64,000 nt of DNA from Paenibacillus_E oryzisoli_A. Its GTDB lineage: Bacteria; Bacillota; Bacilli; Paenibacillales; NBRC-103111. Shown piece by piece: positions 14,474-23,669 of this stretch (positions are counted from its first letter, which is position 1; each line of letters begins with the position of its first letter). Where the stretch lies: NCBI RefSeq assembly GCF_050467285.1, contig NZ_JBCMUN010000009.1, positions 186,001 through 250,000 on the forward strand, read 5' to 3'. Both the position numbers and the translations under genes were made by a program. The notes below the pieces were generated by a model. The model did no database searches, had not been told where the DNA came from, and saw only the letters and a list, made by a program, of their open reading frames with translations.

Positions 14474-15073
14474 TCATGGACTTGTTTTCCTGCGCCAGAC
14501 TTTCGATTCGACGACTTCATATCCGTGAATAAACAAGTTCAAATATTTCAGCGCCTTTGTAGAACGTAAGAATAACTGATTTACAAGTATAGCGGTTATG
14601 ATGCCAATCCCTGCACCACCGATGACATCAGATGGATAGTGTACGCCAGTCCAAATTCTCGAGAAAGCAATACACGCAGCTAGAATGAGCCATACATAAC
14701 CAGCTTTCCTTCGGAAGATCCATATTGATGCGGCGATAACAAAGGCTGCGGTTGCATGATCACTTGGGAATGAAGCATTCGCTGGATGTGGAATCAATTG
14801 CAAAACAGAATGTGTAACAAAGGGGCGATCTCTATAGAAAAAAACACCCAATACACCGCTGACTGCTAACGCGATGGATGCGGATAATAATGATTGTGCA
14901 ACCATACGACGATGCTTTTCTTGTCTTGTAAACCAGTACACAACAACACCGACATAAAATACATACTCTGCTTTTGAAGCCAGGATCTTCATGAGTGGAT
15001 TTAATATGGAAATGTTATTTCCTAAATCGTTAATCAGTTGAAACACACGATAGTCTACCTCAGTGAAGCTCAT
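14474..15073 (-). CDS. bcrC: BcrC-like undecaprenyl-diphosphatase (PAP2 family)
   Basis: 199-residue PAP2 phosphatase with all three signature motifs. These are FFYRDRPF (KxxxxxxRP class), FPSDHATAAF (PSGH variant with catalytic His) and SRIWTGVHYPSDV (SRxxxxxHxxxD). The opening VDYRVFQLINDLGN..SILNPLMKILASKAEYVF is that of BcrC proteins, which dephosphorylate undecaprenyl diphosphate outside the membrane to recycle the wall lipid carrier and give bacitracin tolerance. The ATG at 15073 is preferred (AAAGG eight bases upstream); an upstream extension lacks a site. It is divergent from the glycosyltransferase gene at 15303. Confidence 0.88.
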   Translation of the reverse strand: MSFTEVDYRVFQLINDLGNNISILNPLMKILASKAEYVFYVGVVVYWFTRQEKHRRMVAQSLLSASIALAVSGVLGVFFYRDRPFVTHSVLQLIPHPANASFPSDHATAAFVIAASIWIFRRKAGYVWLILAACIAFSRIWTGVHYPSDVIGGAGIGIITAILVNQLFLRSTKALKYLNLFIHGYEVVESKVWRRKTSP

Positions 15074-15302
15074 CCTCATCATCCTTTTCGTTAATGTGAA
15101 TGCTCCTAAACGAGCATTCACATGTACTTTACAAGGTGAAGATGAGAAGCACATGAGAATTAATAAGATGAGCGCCCTCATTTCTGCTATAAGAAAATTA
15201 TTAATATTGTTAAATACATGGATTCCACGTCAATTTACCCACCCCATTTCTTTATCGCTACATATCATAAATCAGACAATTTGATTATGGAGAGATGAGA
15301 GA

Positions 15303-16100
15303 ATGACAACCCCCATTGACGTGATAATCCCCGCGATTGAGAAAGATTTAGGTACCCTTCCCCATGTTATTGATGCCGTTAGAAAATTTGTGAAGCACCC
15401 AATCCGAGAAATCATTATCGTGGCTCCGCGGACCGGGCGTATGCTTGATCTTTGTTCACGAAAGAAGTGTAGATTCGTTCACGAAGATACCGTGCTGCCT
15501 ATAACGAAGAAAAATATTCATTATCAAGGAAAAACATGGAATCGGTCTGGATGGCTTTATCAACAGCTGCTAAAAATGAACGGCGATACATTAGGCAGTT
15601 CAAAGTACTATTTGGTCATTGATGCTGACACGATACTCATCCGACCGCACGTCTTTAAAATAGGGAACAAGACGGTGTTTTACTGTAGAAACTGGAGTCA
15701 AGGCGAATACTTCCATACGTATAAAAAATTAATGGGAAAAAGCCGCTCGTCTCGCTTGTCTTTCGTGACTCACTACATGTTATTTGAAAAATCGAAAATT
15801 AAACAGTTGAAGCAAGAAATTGAGCTTAGACATAACAGAAGCTGGTATTCAGCAATTATCAAAAGCATGAATACTTCCAAGCAATTTGCCTTCTCGGAAT
15901 TTGAGACATATGGCAATTTTCTTTATTCAACAAGGCCTGAGAAGATGATCTTAAGACCTGCATTGAATAAGAGCTTGAATATGAGCGGTCCCTATGTATC
16001 TCCGCTCAAAATGTCTGCCTTGAAAAAACAATATAGGTCTATTTCTTTTCACAAACGGAAAGGTTACGTTAAAACCATCAAGAAGATTCACCGTAATTAG
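15303..16100 (+). CDS. DUF6492-family glycosyltransferase
   Basis: 265 residues. GT-A fold features are visible: PIDVIIPAIEKDLGTLP at the N-terminus, the WNRSGWLYQQLLKM segment typical of DUF6492 proteins, and VIDADTIL with the metal-binding DxD (about residue 103). The acceptor and sugar are unknown. It starts with ATG after GGAGAGATGAGAG. It is followed 43 bases later by a mannose-1-phosphate guanylyltransferase gene, so a GDP-mannose-derived sugar on a surface polymer or spore glycan is a fair inference. Confidence 0.8.
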   Translation: MTTPIDVIIPAIEKDLGTLPHVIDAVRKFVKHPIREIIIVAPRTGRMLDLCSRKKCRFVHEDTVLPITKKNIHYQGKTWNRSGWLYQQLLKMNGDTLGSSKYYLVIDADTILIRPHVFKIGNKTVFYCRNWSQGEYFHTYKKLMGKSRSSRLSFVTHYMLFEKSKIKQLKQEIELRHNRSWYSAIIKSMNTSKQFAFSEFETYGNFLYSTRPEKMILRPALNKSLNMSGPYVSPLKMSALKKQYRSISFHKRKGYVKTIKKIHRN

Positions 16101-16143
16101 ATCTAAGAAATAGGGTGAGGTTCCCCGAGGAGGAGTATGTAAC

Positions 16144-17484
16144 TTGCGTATTGTACTATTGTGCGGGGGCTCTGGAAAAAGGCTATGGCCATTATCCAAT
16201 GAGATACGCTCCAAGGTATTTCTTAAGCTTTTGAAATCCGAAGATGGGGTCATCGAATCCATGATGGAGCGGATATGCAGACAACTGGAAGAGGTCGGAC
16301 TGTTGCAATCCACCTATATAGTCACTCATCACACTCAAGTGGAAATAACACGTACCTATGTAGGAGAACACATTCCAATTATTGCGGAACCTTATAAACG
16401 AGGAACATTCACTGCTGTCGCATTAGCTGTCAGTTATCTTAATGAAAACATACAGATGGATCCAGAAGAAACGGTTTGCATTCTTCCCGTAGACACCTAC
16501 GTAGATACCGCTTTTTTTCGTCTCCTCCACCAATTTCCCGAAGTTCTATCTCGATCTCATGCAGACCTCGCCCTCCTGGGAACGAAACCTAATACCCCCT
16601 CTGATCAGTTTGGTTATATTGTTCCAATTCTACCGAAGGCGCATCCTGAGTATGCTTTCGTCAGTCAGTTTATTGAAAAACCTAATGTTCAAACAGCCAG
16701 TCGTTTACTTGAGCAACACGCTTTGTGGAATTGCGGTATTTTTGCATTTCCCTTAAAGTTCATGCTTACTTATTTGAAAAACAATGGATATCCTACCCAA
16801 GTTGAACCATGGCTCGCTAAATACGAAGAACTTGCAGTTCTAAGCTTCGATCGAGAAGTCGTCGAGCATACACAGCCAATTGTTGTCATGGACTTTGAAG
16901 GTTTCTGGAGTGATCTGGGGAGTTGGGCATCGCTCAGCAGTCGTTTCGAGGATCAAGTGATCGGCTCAGGACGAATAGCTGACGATGCTGGTAATTCCCA
17001 TCTAATCAACGAACTTCCTTATCCTATTGAAATAATAGGCGTTCCAGATCTTATTGTAGCTGCTAACTCTGACGGAATTCTAATCTCCAATAAGGATAAA
17101 GCTGATCGAATCAAGGAAATACTTGGCTCAACAACTCAGATGCCCATGTATGAAGAGAAAAGATGGGGTTCCATTCGAGTCATCGATTATTGGAAAAATG
17201 AAGATGGCATGGAGATTATGATTAAGAAAGTGACGCTTACACAAGGAAACAATACAAGCTATCATCAACATCACAAATGCCAAGAAATCGTGACCATTTT
17301 GTCAGGAAGTGCGGAAATCCTCATAGAGGATAGGCTTCACAAGCTTCAAGCCGGCGAAGCTTTACAGATTCCAATTGGAATCAAACATGGGATTAAGGCA
17401 GTTACTCCTCTTCAGTTAATGGAAGTGCAAATGGGAGAAGAACTTGCAAAAAAAGATACCACTCGTTTTGTAATGCACTGGTAG
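16144..17484 (+). CDS. manC: Mannose-1-phosphate guanylyltransferase / cupin (ManC type)
   Basis: 446 residues. The N-terminal nucleotidyltransferase has LLCGGSGKRLWPLS (pyrophosphorylase P-loop), followed by SKVFLKLL in place of the usual PKQFLKL: the lysine is kept and the proline lost. VCILPVDTYVD and FIEKPN mark the sugar-phosphate site. The C-terminal third is a type II mannose-6-phosphate isomerase-like cupin (NTSYHQHHKCQEIVTILSGSAEI). It would make GDP-mannose from mannose-1-phosphate and GTP. The TTG at 16144 has GAGGAGG about nine bases upstream. Cotranscribed with the glycosyltransferase. Confidence 0.88.
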   Translation: MRIVLLCGGSGKRLWPLSNEIRSKVFLKLLKSEDGVIESMMERICRQLEEVGLLQSTYIVTHHTQVEITRTYVGEHIPIIAEPYKRGTFTAVALAVSYLNENIQMDPEETVCILPVDTYVDTAFFRLLHQFPEVLSRSHADLALLGTKPNTPSDQFGYIVPILPKAHPEYAFVSQFIEKPNVQTASRLLEQHALWNCGIFAFPLKFMLTYLKNNGYPTQVEPWLAKYEELAVLSFDREVVEHTQPIVVMDFEGFWSDLGSWASLSSRFEDQVIGSGRIADDAGNSHLINELPYPIEIIGVPDLIVAANSDGILISNKDKADRIKEILGSTTQMPMYEEKRWGSIRVIDYWKNEDGMEIMIKKVTLTQGNNTSYHQHHKCQEIVTILSGSAEILIEDRLHKLQAGEALQIPIGIKHGIKAVTPLQLMEVQMGEELAKKDTTRFVMHW

Positions 17485-17503
17485 TCTAGTCTTAAAATGG
17501 CGT

Positions 17504-17554
17504 AGAAGCATACGTTGGTGACGCTTAGCTGCGACACTAATGTATGCTTCTTTA
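17504..17554 (+). terminator. Terminator after manC
   Basis: AGAAGCATAC (17504-17513) pairs with GTATGCTTCT (17542-17551), with inner complementarity TTGGTG/CACTAA, followed by TTATTTCT. Confidence 0.75.
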
Positions 17555-17657
17555 TTTCTACAGCCCCCTGAAAACAGGTGTACCCGAAGAATACTATGGG
17601 GACCCGTCTTCCGCCTCCATGCCGGACCCTTTCTTACAATAAAGGAGGAAATGAACT

Positions 17658-18701
17658 ATGTTTAAACAGTTTGATAAGTTTTTTGGCATCGATTTGGGCA
17701 CATCAAACACCGTCATTTACGAACGAGGCAAAGGAATTGTGCTTAATGAGCCTTCCGTAATCGCCTTCCACCAAGGGACGTCAGAATTGCTCGCTGCAGG
17801 CTTTGAGGCGCAAGCCATGATCGGCCGTTCTCCGGAATATGTAGATATTACGTACCCACTGCAAAATGGTGTTATCGCCAATTTTGATAGGACGAGTGTC
17901 ATGCTGCAATATTTTATTAAAAAAATTCAAGGCAGACCCTCTTTTTTACGAAGCTCTCAGATTTACATATCGGTGCCGTGCGGCATCACCAATGTTCAAA
18001 AACGGGCAATTGAAGAAACCATTGTCCATAAAGGAGCTCGAAAAGCGATTGCGGTTGAGGAACCGATCGCTGCTGCCCTTGGCGCGGGTCTTCGCCTGGA
18101 CGAGCCGATCGGACACTTGGTGCTTGATATCGGTGGAGGCACTTCGCAAGTTGCGATTCTATCATTGGGAGGCGTTGTTGCCAGCCACACGATTAATCGT
18201 GCCGGTTTGTCAATTGATCGGGATATTCGCGATTACGTGAAACGAACCTATAATCTGGAAATCGGGGAACGCACCGCGGAGCACATTAAGATGGAAATCG
18301 GAACAGCAACCGATTCAAGCGTAGTGCGAACGCTGGACATTCGCGGACGGGATTTGGTTGACGGCTTGCCGCGATCCATCCGCCTCAAGTCGAGTGAGAT
18401 TTTCACAGTTATCAATGATTTCTTGGAAACCCTGATTGAAGCGATTCGAGCGACGCTGGAGCGAGTTCCCCCTGAGCTGGCGGGCGATGTCATTGAGCAA
18501 GGTATCTTGCTCTGCGGCGGCGGTGCCTTAATTGAAGGAATCGACGAGCGCATCCGTATGGAAACTGGTGTTGCGGTACATATTGCCGATCATCCGCTAG
18601 AGTGCACAGCGATGGGCACCGGGATGATGCTGGACGGCAGTCGCAGCAAAAGCTGGTCCTCGCCGTCTAACGAGAAACCGCAAGAAGAAATAGCAATGTA
18701 G
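17658..18701 (+). CDS. MreB/Mbl-family bacterial actin
   Basis: 347 residues covering the whole actin fold: phosphate-1 loop FGIDLGTSNTVIY, phosphate-2 LVLDIGGGTSQVAIL, and the adenosine motif LCGGGALIEGID. MreB proteins form membrane-bound filaments that guide cell-wall synthesis. It is alone, with no mreCD neighbours, so it is an Mbl- or MreBH-type paralogue; the gene name cannot be fixed. It starts with ATG after AAAGGAGG. The last 15 or so residues (NEKPQEEIAM) are an unusual tail. A near-copy of the coding 3' end occurs as a scrap at 33.85-33.92 kb. Confidence 0.9.
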   Translation: MFKQFDKFFGIDLGTSNTVIYERGKGIVLNEPSVIAFHQGTSELLAAGFEAQAMIGRSPEYVDITYPLQNGVIANFDRTSVMLQYFIKKIQGRPSFLRSSQIYISVPCGITNVQKRAIEETIVHKGARKAIAVEEPIAAALGAGLRLDEPIGHLVLDIGGGTSQVAILSLGGVVASHTINRAGLSIDRDIRDYVKRTYNLEIGERTAEHIKMEIGTATDSSVVRTLDIRGRDLVDGLPRSIRLKSSEIFTVINDFLETLIEAIRATLERVPPELAGDVIEQGILLCGGGALIEGIDERIRMETGVAVHIADHPLECTAMGTGMMLDGSRSKSWSSPSNEKPQEEIAM

Positions 18702-18714
18702 CATGAACAAAGTC

Positions 18715-18745
18715 AACCCGGTGCATGTAATGCACCGGGTTCTGT
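18715..18745 (+). terminator. Terminator after the MreB-like gene
   Basis: AACCCGGTGCA/TGCACCGGGTT, perfect 11 bp stem with loop TGTAA, followed by TCTGTTCTTC. The T-run is weak. Confidence 0.75.
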
Positions 18746-18759
18746 TCTTCTCTTTGATT

Positions 18760-19314
18760 TTATAAAAAGGCATGTATTAAAAAGAGAACAGCAAACGCAA
18801 GTCCTGATCTTAAATGCCACTTCCGATCAAGTCTTTGATACCTGAGCAAACCTGAGACTGGAACCGGAAGAAGTACGAGCAAGGCAAGTAACCCGCTAAT
18901 ATTATTAAAATCTAACTTAAAACCATACATAAAAACAGCAACTGCATGCAGAACGATAAATGCTATTGCGATGATCGCTAGAGGTGTGTGTAGCCTCCGA
19001 GCAAGTCGCAGTAAAGCGGAAAGCCATTTTTTCACATTACTTAAATTGCCCCATATACGCTGTCTTATAACAAATAGAAGAACGTAATAAGCTAATACAA
19101 CAAATAAAGCAACTCTTGCATAAGAACCGAAATCTTTAAATGTATGCTCAAAATGTTTACTATGAATTGTTGCAGTAGGAGTTTGTACTAACCCTTTTAG
19201 CTGCCAAAATAAGAATAAAACGGCGACTACAAGCGCTATGATTACCCCGATTTGCTCTTTTTTAGGTATCCATTCCCGTCTAGACCTTCGAACTTCTTTT
19301 TCCATTCTATTCAA
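18760..19314 (-). CDS. Haem-b type membrane protein (cytochrome b561/ferric-reductase-like)
   Basis: 184 residues, about five helices after a basic N-terminus. Histidines sit at places suited to haem ligation: RRLHTPLAIIAIAFIVLHAVAVF (two His about 13 residues apart in one helix) and RKWHLRSGLAFAVLFLIHAFL (two His about 14 apart in the last helix). Such spaced pairs are typical of di-haem four-helix membrane cytochromes. The TTG at 19314 has GGAGG eight bases upstream; the earlier ATG at 19329 lacks a site. It is the last gene of the redox cluster, 70 bases after the RnfD-like gene, and probably passes electrons between quinone or flavin partners. Confidence 0.72.
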   Translation of the reverse strand: MNRMEKEVRRSRREWIPKKEQIGVIIALVVAVLFLFWQLKGLVQTPTATIHSKHFEHTFKDFGSYARVALFVVLAYYVLLFVIRQRIWGNLSNVKKWLSALLRLARRLHTPLAIIAIAFIVLHAVAVFMYGFKLDFNNISGLLALLVLLPVPVSGLLRYQRLDRKWHLRSGLAFAVLFLIHAFL

Positions 19315-19384
19315 TATGTTTGCCTCCATCAGAATACGAATATTTCCATAGATGTCTAAACTTCATTGTTTCAAAACTTTTGTC

Positions 19385-20191
19385 CTAACTACTTTTACTG
19401 GTTGCTTTAAGAGGAGCTGCTTTTCGTCTTAACACATAAAATAGATTTCCAACAAGCAATCCGATAAATAAATACATCAAGCCGCCGAAAATGCCATATA
19501 TGACTACTCCGATTACTGAGCATATGAGGCCAAAAATGTATTGATCTTTGTCTTTCGCAGGTGTTGTTGGCGGATCCGTGAGCATGAAGAGCGCAAAGAA
19601 TAGGGTTGCATTTATAAATGGCGAGCGTAAAGCATCACTAGCATCTCCAATATGAAGGAATCCCATTACCAAAAGAAGCAAAAAAGTGGTGCCAAGATAA
19701 GAAAAGACCATAGGGAATTTATTCACACGGTTCACAGTTATATATCCACCGATTAATAGCAAGATGGTTGTCCAAGCAGGAAGATCCCCAAAAGCGCCCC
19801 ACCAGCTTTGTCCTGTTTGAAATAAAAGAATTGAGGCTAGTAATCCAAAAGCAGCTGGATTAAATATGGGTTTCATCTTATACGTAAGCAAGTATTTGGA
19901 TGTAATTGCGATAAGGGCTGTCGCTGATACAATATACCACGAAGTGCTTGTGCTCAAAATCAATGCGATAATCAATCCGGTTATGATTGCACCATCAGGA
20001 AAAACCCTTTTCTTTTTCTTTTTATCTACAATAGAATATAAGTAGTCAGCGGTGAAGGAAAAACCAACTGCAATGACAATATTTAAAATTCCTCTGAAAT
20101 TCAATGAATAAACAGCGGCTATACAAAGAAAGGCTATCAAGATGATCATGACGTATCTTTTCGGAGTTCGGAGCCATGGATTACTGGACAC
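19385..20191 (-). CDS. RnfD/NqrB-like membrane subunit
   Basis: 268 residues with eight to ten helices. The patterns IVDKKKKKRVFPDGAIITGLIIALILS, FNPAAFGLLASILLFQ and FALFMLTDPPTTPAKDK match the NqrB/RnfD/RsxD family, in which similar segments (TDPxxxP) line the flavin-carrying membrane subunit of sodium- or proton-coupled oxidoreductases. The rest of an Rnf complex (B, C, E, A) is missing. This is therefore a stand-alone homologue of the sort found with ApbE and FMN-binding proteins in Firmicutes. It starts with GTG after AGGGGGAG, directly after the ApbE stop, and is co-translated. Confidence 0.8.
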   Translation of the reverse strand: MSSNPWLRTPKRYVMIILIAFLCIAAVYSLNFRGILNIVIAVGFSFTADYLYSIVDKKKKKRVFPDGAIITGLIIALILSTSTSWYIVSATALIAITSKYLLTYKMKPIFNPAAFGLLASILLFQTGQSWWGAFGDLPAWTTILLLIGGYITVNRVNKFPMVFSYLGTTFLLLLVMGFLHIGDASDALRSPFINATLFFALFMLTDPPTTPAKDKDQYIFGLICSVIGVVIYGIFGGLMYLFIGLLVGNLFYVLRRKAAPLKATSKSS

Positions 20192-21079
20192 TTAGTCTCC
20201 CCCTATTCGATTCAATTGCAATTTTTGATCTATTAGAATCCCTTTTAGATTCACTTGTTCTAATAATGCTTTTCCTTGTATCTTATCCATTAAAAATACT
20301 GCTGTAGAAAATGCATCGGCCATCAATGCGTATCTAGCGATAACACTGCTGCTAACCCATTCAGCAGGGGAACGTTTGCTATTCGGGGTAATGATGTGAT
20401 GGATATCAGGATATAGAGGACTTCTACGCTCATAACTACCCGTCGTACATACAGCCTCATTTGATACTTCAACCACTTCTATAAATTGATCTTTATATAT
20501 TGGATGTTGAATCCCGATCTTCCACTTTTCCCCTCTTTCATCTAATCCCCCGGCAAAAAGGTCTCCGCCTGCGTTCACAATAAATCCTGCGAACTCTTTC
20601 AATTCATTTGCTGCTAAATCAATTGCAAATCCCTTGGCAACGGCTCCTAAATCGATAACCAGAGGTTTATTGACGTATACTGTGCGCTGTTCATCGTCGA
20701 GTGTGATGTCTTGATAAGTGACAGAACTTGTTGCAACGCTATCCACAATCTCCGCTGATAAATAATGTTGATTGAAACCGTAATCCTCCATCGCTTTACC
20801 TATCGTTGGATCGAACAAGCCATTCGTAACTTTGGCTAGCTCTAATGCAAATTTTAGTGGCTCAAATAAATAGGGACTAATCTTTACAGCCGTCTGAATC
20901 TCTTTCGTCGCCTGCATAACTTCACTGTCTCGGCTAAAGCGGCTGCAGGCTTGCTCCATTTTTCGAAATGCATCAAACGCTCGATCAATAGCGGTTTCAG
21001 CTATTTCATTTTGAGACTTATCACTAACGACCTGTATATCAACGACGGTATCCATAAATAACTTCGTTTTCTTCACCAT
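20192..21079 (-). CDS. apbE: ApbE-family FAD:protein FMN transferase
   Basis: 295 residues starting directly with the catalytic domain (KKTKLFMDTVVDIQVV). FAD-binding and Mg-binding features are present: VIDLGAVAKGFAIDLAA, INAGGDLFAGG, and TTGSYERR followed by HHIITPNSKRSP. ApbE moves FMN from FAD to a Thr in a [S/T]GAT-type motif of target proteins; the adjacent FMN-binding protein carries VSGATYST. The ATG at 21079 has AGTGGTGGAA upstream, ten bases after the target gene. No signal peptide or lipobox is seen, unlike most ApbE proteins, which act outside the membrane. Confidence 0.9.
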   Translation of the reverse strand: MVKKTKLFMDTVVDIQVVSDKSQNEIAETAIDRAFDAFRKMEQACSRFSRDSEVMQATKEIQTAVKISPYLFEPLKFALELAKVTNGLFDPTIGKAMEDYGFNQHYLSAEIVDSVATSSVTYQDITLDDEQRTVYVNKPLVIDLGAVAKGFAIDLAANELKEFAGFIVNAGGDLFAGGLDERGEKWKIGIQHPIYKDQFIEVVEVSNEAVCTTGSYERRSPLYPDIHHIITPNSKRSPAEWVSSSVIARYALMADAFSTAVFLMDKIQGKALLEQVNLKGILIDQKLQLNRIGGD

Positions 21080-21089
21080 ATTTCCACCA

Positions 21090-21518
21090 CTAACTGTTAA
21101 GCGCCTGCGCAAGTGCATTTTGCACGGCATCTTTAAATGCTTGTGTACTGTAGGTTGCTCCTGATACATTTGTAACTTGTGCACTTTGGAGATGGACGAC
21201 CTCTTGCGGTAAATCAACGACATCTCTTTCCGAATAATGCATGCCAAAGTTGCTTATCTCCACATCGATGATCTTATCGTTCTTCAAGGTTACTGCAACT
21301 TGAATCTCCCCTCGACGATTGGATCCCGTTCCATAGAAAGTCCCATTTTTATATTTACTTTTGATTTGAATGTCGCTTGTACTCTCCACATGATTTTGAT
21401 TTACAGTTGAAGGAGCTTGTAAATTCCCTTGCGTTTCGGTGGAATAATATCCAGCTGCGTATATTGCTCCTATCGCTGTTGTACATAACAAGACCCATTT
21501 TGTATCCATTTTTGCCAT
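21090..21518 (-). CDS. Membrane-anchored FMN-binding protein (RnfG/NqrC-type domain)
   Basis: 142 residues. One N-terminal helix (WVLLCTTAIGAIYAAGYY) is followed by a short linker. Then comes an FMN_bind domain with YKNGTFYGTGSNRRGEIQVAVT and the flavinylation motif NVSGATYSTQAF, where the Thr of SGAT is the covalent FMN site. The domain should face outside. The ATG at 21518 has AGGAGG six to seven bases upstream. It is the obvious target of the ApbE encoded next and could shuttle electrons along the membrane, as flavinylated proteins do in extracytosolic electron transfer. Confidence 0.88.
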   Translation of the reverse strand: MAKMDTKWVLLCTTAIGAIYAAGYYSTETQGNLQAPSTVNQNHVESTSDIQIKSKYKNGTFYGTGSNRRGEIQVAVTLKNDKIIDVEISNFGMHYSERDVVDLPQEVVHLQSAQVTNVSGATYSTQAFKDAVQNALAQALNS

Positions 21519-21610
21519 GAAAAAACCTCCTATCACAGAGATCATCTGTATGATGATTATAGGAGGTTAACATTTAAATTTTCTTAAAATGTATGGCGTA
21601 CGGGAGTAGT

Positions 21611-22867
21611 TTATTGTTTTTTGGGTAATACAATAAGAAATTCAGTTCCCATAGCTATTTGAGAGTGAACACCAATTGTTCCTTTGTGAGCCGCTACAAT
21701 CCATTCAGCAATTGAAAGTCCTAGACCAGTTCCACCTTCAGAACGACTGCGACTCTTATCTCCTCGATAAAAACGTTCAAAAATTCTCGGCAGGTCCTCT
21801 TCACTGATTCCGCTTCCACTATCCTTAATTACAATCCGAATGGAATTGGATACGTTATGGCAACTGATTTCAATTAATCCTTCAGGTGGTGTGAATTTTA
21901 ACGCATTATCCAATAAAATAATAAATAGTTGTCGAAGACGTTGCTCGTCCCCCCATATTATACATGGTTCAATGCTAGAATGAATATGAACAAACTTCGT
22001 TTCTGCCAATAGCGTGAATTGTTCTGTGATCTCCTGAAGAAGTTGATGCACAGGCACCTCCGTTTTATGAATTTGCATTTGATTCGAGTCGGTTCTAGCC
22101 AACGTCAACAAATCTTCCACAAGATGCCCCAACCGTTTGCTCTCCTTCAGAATAAGGGCTATATTCTTACTTTCTTCTTCAACCGTATGCTGTGGATGTT
22201 TGAACATAAGCTCAGACCGAGTCTGAATCACGGCAATTGGCGTACGCAGCTCGTGAGATGCATCCGCGACAAATTGCTGTTGCTTATCCCATGACCTGCG
22301 AATCGGAATGAGTGAGCGACCTGCCAAATAAAACCCCATGAGAATCGAGAAAAGAATCCCAATAGAACAACCGATTAAAAGGTCAGTTCGAAGGGTTTGA
22401 AGCATTCTGTTGGCATCTTCTAAGCTTCTAAGGACTACAACATACGAGACGTGTGGGATTGATCCAGATAGCTCATCAGACCTAACATTGTTAAATCCTA
22501 GCATACGATAAGTTCTTTTCCCCACGGTCACACCATGCAAAGAACCATCCTGACTTCTGTTCTTGAGATCCACCGCTTCCTTTTCAGAGAACATATGCTT
22601 TGGATATGCATTGAGGAGATGGCCATTTTCATCCCAGAACAAATAAGATGTATTTCGATCAGCATCAGGCTCAGGATGATCCGTCTGGAGCATTTGATCA
22701 ATGGAGCTTAGTTGCATGGCTTTTACCGTATTCGAGATTGCTTCATCCGCTTGATGCAACAATCGATACTCCATATGCACATATAGGATAATGCCGAAAA
22801 TAACTAAGAAAAGCATCAACACTACCGAATTTAATAAAACTAATTGGCGCCGCGTTTTACTGAACAT
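21611..22867 (-). CDS. Sensor histidine kinase
   Basis: 418 residues: helix 1 (about 8-28), an extracytoplasmic sensor region of about 125 residues, helix 2 (about 155-175), then a HisKA domain with FVADASHELRTPIAV (phospho-His) and a HATPase_c domain (FIILLDNALKFTPPEG N-box, DSGSGI, GGTGLGLSIAEWIV). It is of the CiaH/RppB type without HAMP. It overlaps the response regulator gene by 11 bases. Its place inside the redox cluster suggests it senses a redox, quinone or envelope signal and controls these genes. Confidence 0.92.
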   Translation of the reverse strand: MFSKTRRQLVLLNSVVLMLFLVIFGIILYVHMEYRLLHQADEAISNTVKAMQLSSIDQMLQTDHPEPDADRNTSYLFWDENGHLLNAYPKHMFSEKEAVDLKNRSQDGSLHGVTVGKRTYRMLGFNNVRSDELSGSIPHVSYVVVLRSLEDANRMLQTLRTDLLIGCSIGILFSILMGFYLAGRSLIPIRRSWDKQQQFVADASHELRTPIAVIQTRSELMFKHPQHTVEEESKNIALILKESKRLGHLVEDLLTLARTDSNQMQIHKTEVPVHQLLQEITEQFTLLAETKFVHIHSSIEPCIIWGDEQRLRQLFIILLDNALKFTPPEGLIEISCHNVSNSIRIVIKDSGSGISEEDLPRIFERFYRGDKSRSRSEGGTGLGLSIAEWIVAAHKGTIGVHSQIAMGTEFLIVLPKKQ

Positions 22868-23552
22868 GAGGCTCTCCTTTTAGCAAATAACCTACGCCGC
22901 GAATGGTCTTTAAAAAGAGGTCTCCTCCATACGGAGCAAGCTTCTTGCGCAAATGATGAACATAAACATCAACGGCGGATGAAGCAGAATCTGAATCGAA
23001 TCCCCATATCCGCTCAAAAATCTGATCCCTTGACAAAATTTGATCCTTATTTCGAAGAAAAAATTCAAAGAGTTCATATTCCTTTGGTGTTAATTTCAAA
23101 GATTGCTCGTCTACGAAAGCATCTCTGAGACTAACTACGAGGACAATTGACCCACACGTCAAGTTGCCATCCAAATCACCGCTACCTCGTCGTCTTAATG
23201 CCGCTCTAGCTCGTGCTAGTAGAATAGAAGTCGAAAATGGTTTGGTTACATAATCATCAGCACCTGCATCCAATCCGCTAACACAATCTTCTACACTGTC
23301 TTTTGCAGTTAGCATGATCACTGGCGTTAACACTTGCTGCTTTCTTAACCGCTTGACAATTTCAAGTCCGTTTAGAACGGGCAACATAACATCCAAGATA
23401 ATGAGATCATAACCTCCTTGCTCCGCAAGGAAGTAACCTTCATCTCCCGTTGAAACTCCTGTAGTTTCAAATGACTCGTTTTCAAATATCTCTAGGATCG
23501 CTTTTAGTAAGTCGAGATCATCTTCTACGATCAATAACTTCAAGCCCAACAC
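22857..23552 (-). CDS. OmpR/PhoB-family response regulator
   Basis: 231 residues. The receiver domain has the acidic pair (VEDDLDLL), the phospho-Asp in LIILDVMLPVLNG (about residue 54), and the Lys in VTKPF. The C-terminal winged helix has LKLTPKEYELFEFFLRNKDQILSRDQIFE and the VDVYVHHLRKKL recognition helix. Overlaps its kinase gene and is the first gene of the downstream half of the cluster. A 117-base gap separates it from the membrane gene at 23670-24245. Confidence 0.93.
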   Translation of the reverse strand: MLGLKLLIVEDDLDLLKAILEIFENESFETTGVSTGDEGYFLAEQGGYDLIILDVMLPVLNGLEIVKRLRKQQVLTPVIMLTAKDSVEDCVSGLDAGADDYVTKPFSTSILLARARAALRRRGSGDLDGNLTCGSIVLVVSLRDAFVDEQSLKLTPKEYELFEFFLRNKDQILSRDQIFERIWGFDSDSASSAVDVYVHHLRKKLAPYGGDLFLKTIRGVGYLLKGEPHVQ

Positions 23553-23669
23553 CTCATGCCAATTTAGTTTATAGAATTATTTTAACAGAAAAAGAATAAT
23601 CTATATGAGAGTAGTTATCAAATCGCAAAAAAACAGTGCGTCGATCATAATCACGCGCACCGAGTTGTT

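Noticed and set aside
14277..14477. Functional small DNA-binding protein from the chimeric frame
   Set aside because: It joins an incomplete winged helix to an ABC signature segment and has no ribosome binding site; a scrap mosaic explains it better.
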